DNA of 64,000 bases, taken from contig NZ_JAAXPV010000012.1 in NCBI RefSeq assembly GCF_012396615.1, positions 1 to 64,000 of the forward strand, in the 5' to 3' direction. Source of the DNA: Rothia terrae. GTDB taxonomy: Bacteria; Actinomycetota; Actinomycetes; Actinomycetales; Micrococcaceae. Each line of letters starts with the position of its first letter. Positions within the stretch are counted from its first letter, which is position 1. The notes beneath the pieces are model-generated. The model did not search any database and had not been told where the DNA came from. It worked only from the letters and a program-made list of their open reading frames with translations. Below, one piece after another: positions 61,706 to 64,000 of this stretch. The translations under genes and the position numbers were made by a program.

Positions 61706-63118
61706 ATGGTTGCGTTTTTTGATACATCACAGGTAGACCCCATCGCCTTACAGCTCGGCGAACTCTTTGAGAAAGCCGGATTCGAGTTATCACTCGTCGG
61801 CGGCCCCGTACGTGACCTTTTTCTCGGTCGCCAAGCAACCGACCTGGACTTCACTACTAACGCAACACCCGATCAGACCCTCGCAGTCGTTGAAGGCTGG
61901 GCGGACGCCACGTGGGATATTGGACGCGACTTCGGCACCATCGGTATCCGCAAAGGCGATGACACTGTAGAGATCACTACCTACCGCGCAGAAGCCTACG
62001 ATCCCAACTCGCGCAAACCCACTGTATCCTTCGGTGATAACCTCAACGACGACCTCTTCCGCAGAGACTTCACCATCAACTCCATGGCTCTGCGCCTGCC
62101 CTCCCTAGAACTCGTTGACCCCTACGGCGGCAAGCGAGACCTGGACGCCGGCATCATCCAAACCCCCGGCACTGCCGAAGACTCGTTCTCCGATGACCCC
62201 CTGCGCATGATGCGCGCAGCACGCTTTGCCGCGCGCTTTGACTACGCGCTCGCTGACGATGTTTTTGGTGCCATGAAAGAGATGGCTCCGCGCATCGAGA
62301 TTATCTCTGCAGAACGCGTGCGCGATGAGCTGACCAAGTTGATTCTGGCTGACTATCCCCGACGAGGCATAGATCTTTTGGTGGATTCAGGGCTGGCTGA
62401 TTTTGTTCTTCCGGAGATTCCCGCGCTCAAGCTCGAGGTCGATGACCACCACCATCATAAGGACGTTTACCAACATTCCTTGAAGGTAATGGAGCAGGCG
62501 ATGGCTCAAGAAACCGACGCTGACGGTGATGTTCCCGCCCCCGACTTCGTGTTGCGTTTTGCGGCGCTCATGCACGACTGCGGCAAGCCCGCCACCCGTA
62601 AGTTTGAGCCCAATGGCTCTGTGAGCTTTCTGCATCACGACGTCGTGGGCGCAAAGATCACCAAGAAGCGCATGCGCGCCCTGCGTTTTGATAATGACAC
62701 CATCAAGGCGGTTGCGCGCTTGGTTGAGTTGCACATGCGTTTTTACGGCTACGGGGATGCTGGCTGGACGGACTCCGCGGTGCGCCGCTATGTGCGCGAC
62801 GCGGGTCCCTTACTGGAGCGCTTGCATCGTCTGACGCGCGCGGACGTCACCACCCGCAACAAGCGCAAAGCCAACAAAATCTCCAACGCCTACGACGACC
62901 TTGAGCGCCGCATCGTAGAACTCGCCGAACAAGAAGAATTGGATGCCATGCGTCCTGATCTTGACGGCGAGCAGATCATGCAGATTCTGGATATTAAGCC
63001 CGGACCTGTGGTGGGTAAAGCCTACAAGTACCTGCTGGAGATGCGTTTGGATGAGGGATCGCTAGGCGAAGAAGAAGCAACCCGACGCCTGCTAGCGTGG
63101 TGGACGGAGCAACAGTAG
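61706..63118 (+). CDS. cca: CCA tRNA nucleotidyltransferase
   Basis: A 470-residue enzyme adding or repairing tRNA 3' CCA ends; all three tRNAs in the window lack encoded CCA. The polymerase-beta head has LVGGPVRDLFLGRQATDLDFTT (catalytic Asp pair), RRDFTINSMAL and the RNA-binding segment DDPLRMMRAARFAARFDYAL. The HD domain has HHHHKDVYQHSLKV and ALMHDCGKPATR. Normal length for the actinobacterial class. Confidence 0.96.
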   Translation: MVAFFDTSQVDPIALQLGELFEKAGFELSLVGGPVRDLFLGRQATDLDFTTNATPDQTLAVVEGWADATWDIGRDFGTIGIRKGDDTVEITTYRAEAYDPNSRKPTVSFGDNLNDDLFRRDFTINSMALRLPSLELVDPYGGKRDLDAGIIQTPGTAEDSFSDDPLRMMRAARFAARFDYALADDVFGAMKEMAPRIEIISAERVRDELTKLILADYPRRGIDLLVDSGLADFVLPEIPALKLEVDDHHHHKDVYQHSLKVMEQAMAQETDADGDVPAPDFVLRFAALMHDCGKPATRKFEPNGSVSFLHHDVVGAKITKKRMRALRFDNDTIKAVARLVELHMRFYGYGDAGWTDSAVRRYVRDAGPLLERLHRLTRADVTTRNKRKANKISNAYDDLERRIVELAEQEELDAMRPDLDGEQIMQILDIKPGPVVGKAYKYLLEMRLDEGSLGEEEATRRLLAWWTEQQ

Positions 63119-63181
63119 AGCTGTTGATTTTTTCGGACTAGAAGCACCAGATAAAAATATTCCTACAGGAGAATGTTTTCT

Positions 63182-63219
63182 ATGGCGTGTGCTGAATATT
63201 TGGTGCACGCCATATTTTT
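63182..63219 (+). terminator. Terminator after cca
   Basis: ATGGCGTG pairs with CACGCCAT around a 15-nt AT-rich loop and is followed by ATTTTTATG. Confidence 0.75.
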
Positions 63220-63348
63220 ATGCCCGCATCATCCCTAAGGACGAGAAAAATGCCCCGTTCGCCGGCGAAATCGTCCTACAGAATCTGCCCGGTGAGGTGT
63301 TTATGCCCGTAGGCTAGATGTAAACATCCCCTACAGCAAGGAGTAGCG

Positions 63349-64000
63349 ATGCTTGAAGTCTCACAGCTCACGCGCCAATACGGCGATAAAACCGCTGTCG
63401 ACAACATCAGCTTCACCGTTCCCAACGGCAAAGTGACGGGCTTTCTCGGCCCCAACGGCGCGGGCAAATCGACCACCATGCGTATGCTCATGGGCCTTGA
63501 ACATCCCACCAGCGGTTCAGCTCTGATTGACGGGCAAAAGTACGCCTCACTGAAGTCGCCACTGTCTACCGTTGGTGCGCTACTGGATGCAAAAGCCATG
63601 CACCCCGGACGCTCCGGCCTGCAGCACCTTCGCTCTCTGGCACTCACCCACGGCTTCCCCAAAAAGCGCGTGGACGAGGTAATCGAGATGACCGGTCTTT
63701 CCGCTGTTGCTAAAAAGAAAGTCAAAGGTTTCTCGCTGGGTATGGGTCAGCGCATGGGCATCGCCGGTGCCCTGCTGGGCGACCCTCAGAATGTCATTCT
63801 CGACGAGCCCGTCAACGGCCTCGATCCCGAGGGCGTGATTTGGGTGCGTAACCTCGCGCGTCATTTGGCGTCCGAAGGTAAAACCGTTCTGATTTCATCG
63901 CACCTCATGAGCGAAATGTCGCAGACCGCCGATAACTTAGTGGTCATTGGACGCGGTCGCATCCTGGCGAACAGCTCCATGCAGGACTACCTCAAACTTG
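63349..64000 (+). CDS. ABC transporter ATP-binding protein, cut by the window end
   Basis: At least 217 residues of an export-type ABC ATPase. Walker A is FLGPNGAGKSTTMRMLMGLE, the signature is FSLGMGQRMGIAGALLGDP, Walker B is VILDEPVNGLDPEG, and the switch His is LISSHLMSEM. AAGGAG lies 5 nt upstream of ATG 63349. A membrane partner would be expected to the right. It resembles DrrA/BcrA-type drug or peptide exporters; the substrate is unknown. Confidence 0.92.
   Translation, partial: MLEVSQLTRQYGDKTAVDNISFTVPNGKVTGFLGPNGAGKSTTMRMLMGLEHPTSGSALIDGQKYASLKSPLSTVGALLDAKAMHPGRSGLQHLRSLALTHGFPKKRVDEVIEMTGLSAVAKKKVKGFSLGMGQRMGIAGALLGDPQNVILDEPVNGLDPEGVIWVRNLARHLASEGKTVLISSHLMSEMSQTADNLVVIGRGRILANSSMQDYLKL

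Noticed and set aside
63181-63237. 18-codon frame with an AGGAG upstream, after cca
   Set aside because: It overlaps the terminator hairpin and has no recognisable feature.
1-64000. CRISPR arrays, prophage, restriction-modification or toxin-antitoxin loci
   Set aside because: No regularly spaced repeats, phage structural genes, nuclease/methylase pairs or convincing toxin partners were seen.

Overview
The window is the replication-origin region of a high-GC Gram-positive (actinobacterial) chromosome, most likely a Rothia-like member of the Micrococcaceae. This rests on gene order (murJ, trxB, trxA, parB, parA, rsmG, khpB, yidC, yidD, rnpA, rpmH, dnaA, dnaN, recF, DUF721, gyrB, gyrA, DUF3566, tRNA-Ile, DLW-39, tRNA-Ala), on actinobacterial families (DUF3566, DLW-39, DUF3349, the CE1758/CE1759 pair, BioQ) and on moderate GC with many GTG starts. 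The species call is inference.

Layout. 1-5.9 kb: the end of an IS, a CAT/PRD antiterminator and a mannose-family PTS (fused EIIAB, EIIC, EIID) with a HAD phosphatase. 5.9-9.2 kb: Ohr peroxidase, a luciferase-like monooxygenase with its FMN reductase, and a MarR regulator. 9.3-13 kb: two paralogous small membrane proteins, a Na+/H+ antiporter and a Tat-exported beta-lactamase-like protein. 13-16.2 kb: a biotin locus with BioB, a truncated BioB-like paralog without the radical-SAM core, a coupled membrane protein and a divergent BioQ-type repressor. 16.3-26 kb: galactokinase, a large APC transporter, small stress-type proteins, glutaredoxin and shikimate dehydrogenase-like genes, a PepSY lipoprotein, an oriC-like DnaA-box cluster, a rhomboid protease, a cyclophilin and a Lys/Ala-rich protein. 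26.2-32.2 kb: a lipase remnant between palindromes, then two near-identical tRNA-Ala/5S rRNA units that flank a phosphate-transport segment, then tRNA-Ile. 32.4-47.2 kb: the replication core (gyrA, gyrB, DUF721, recF, dnaN, oriC, dnaA) and, divergently, the rpmH to rsmG operon. 47.2-56 kb: parA and parB with seven parS sites, broken up by a degraded FAD monooxygenase, IS copies, a truncated umuD, a Tat-exported protein, a formate/nitrite channel and an acetyltransferase. 56.5-64 kb: trxA, trxB, a pseudokinase-like membrane protein, murJ, NUDIX, CCA nucleotidyltransferase and the start of an ABC transporter.

The window combines conserved replication and segregation machinery with a repeat-rich accessory layer. 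The strongest unexplained items are: (i) the BioB-like paralog with a four-cysteine tail next to an authentic BioB with a matching tail; (ii) a second cluster of DnaA-box-like 9-mers plus a TGTAATTACA palindrome about 18 kb from oriC; (iii) a dispersed palindromic repeat whose core is conserved while its pairing arms differ between copies; (iv) duplicated tRNA-Ala/5S units with no 16S or 23S gene. All functional statements come from reading the sequence and remembered family knowledge. No database search was run.
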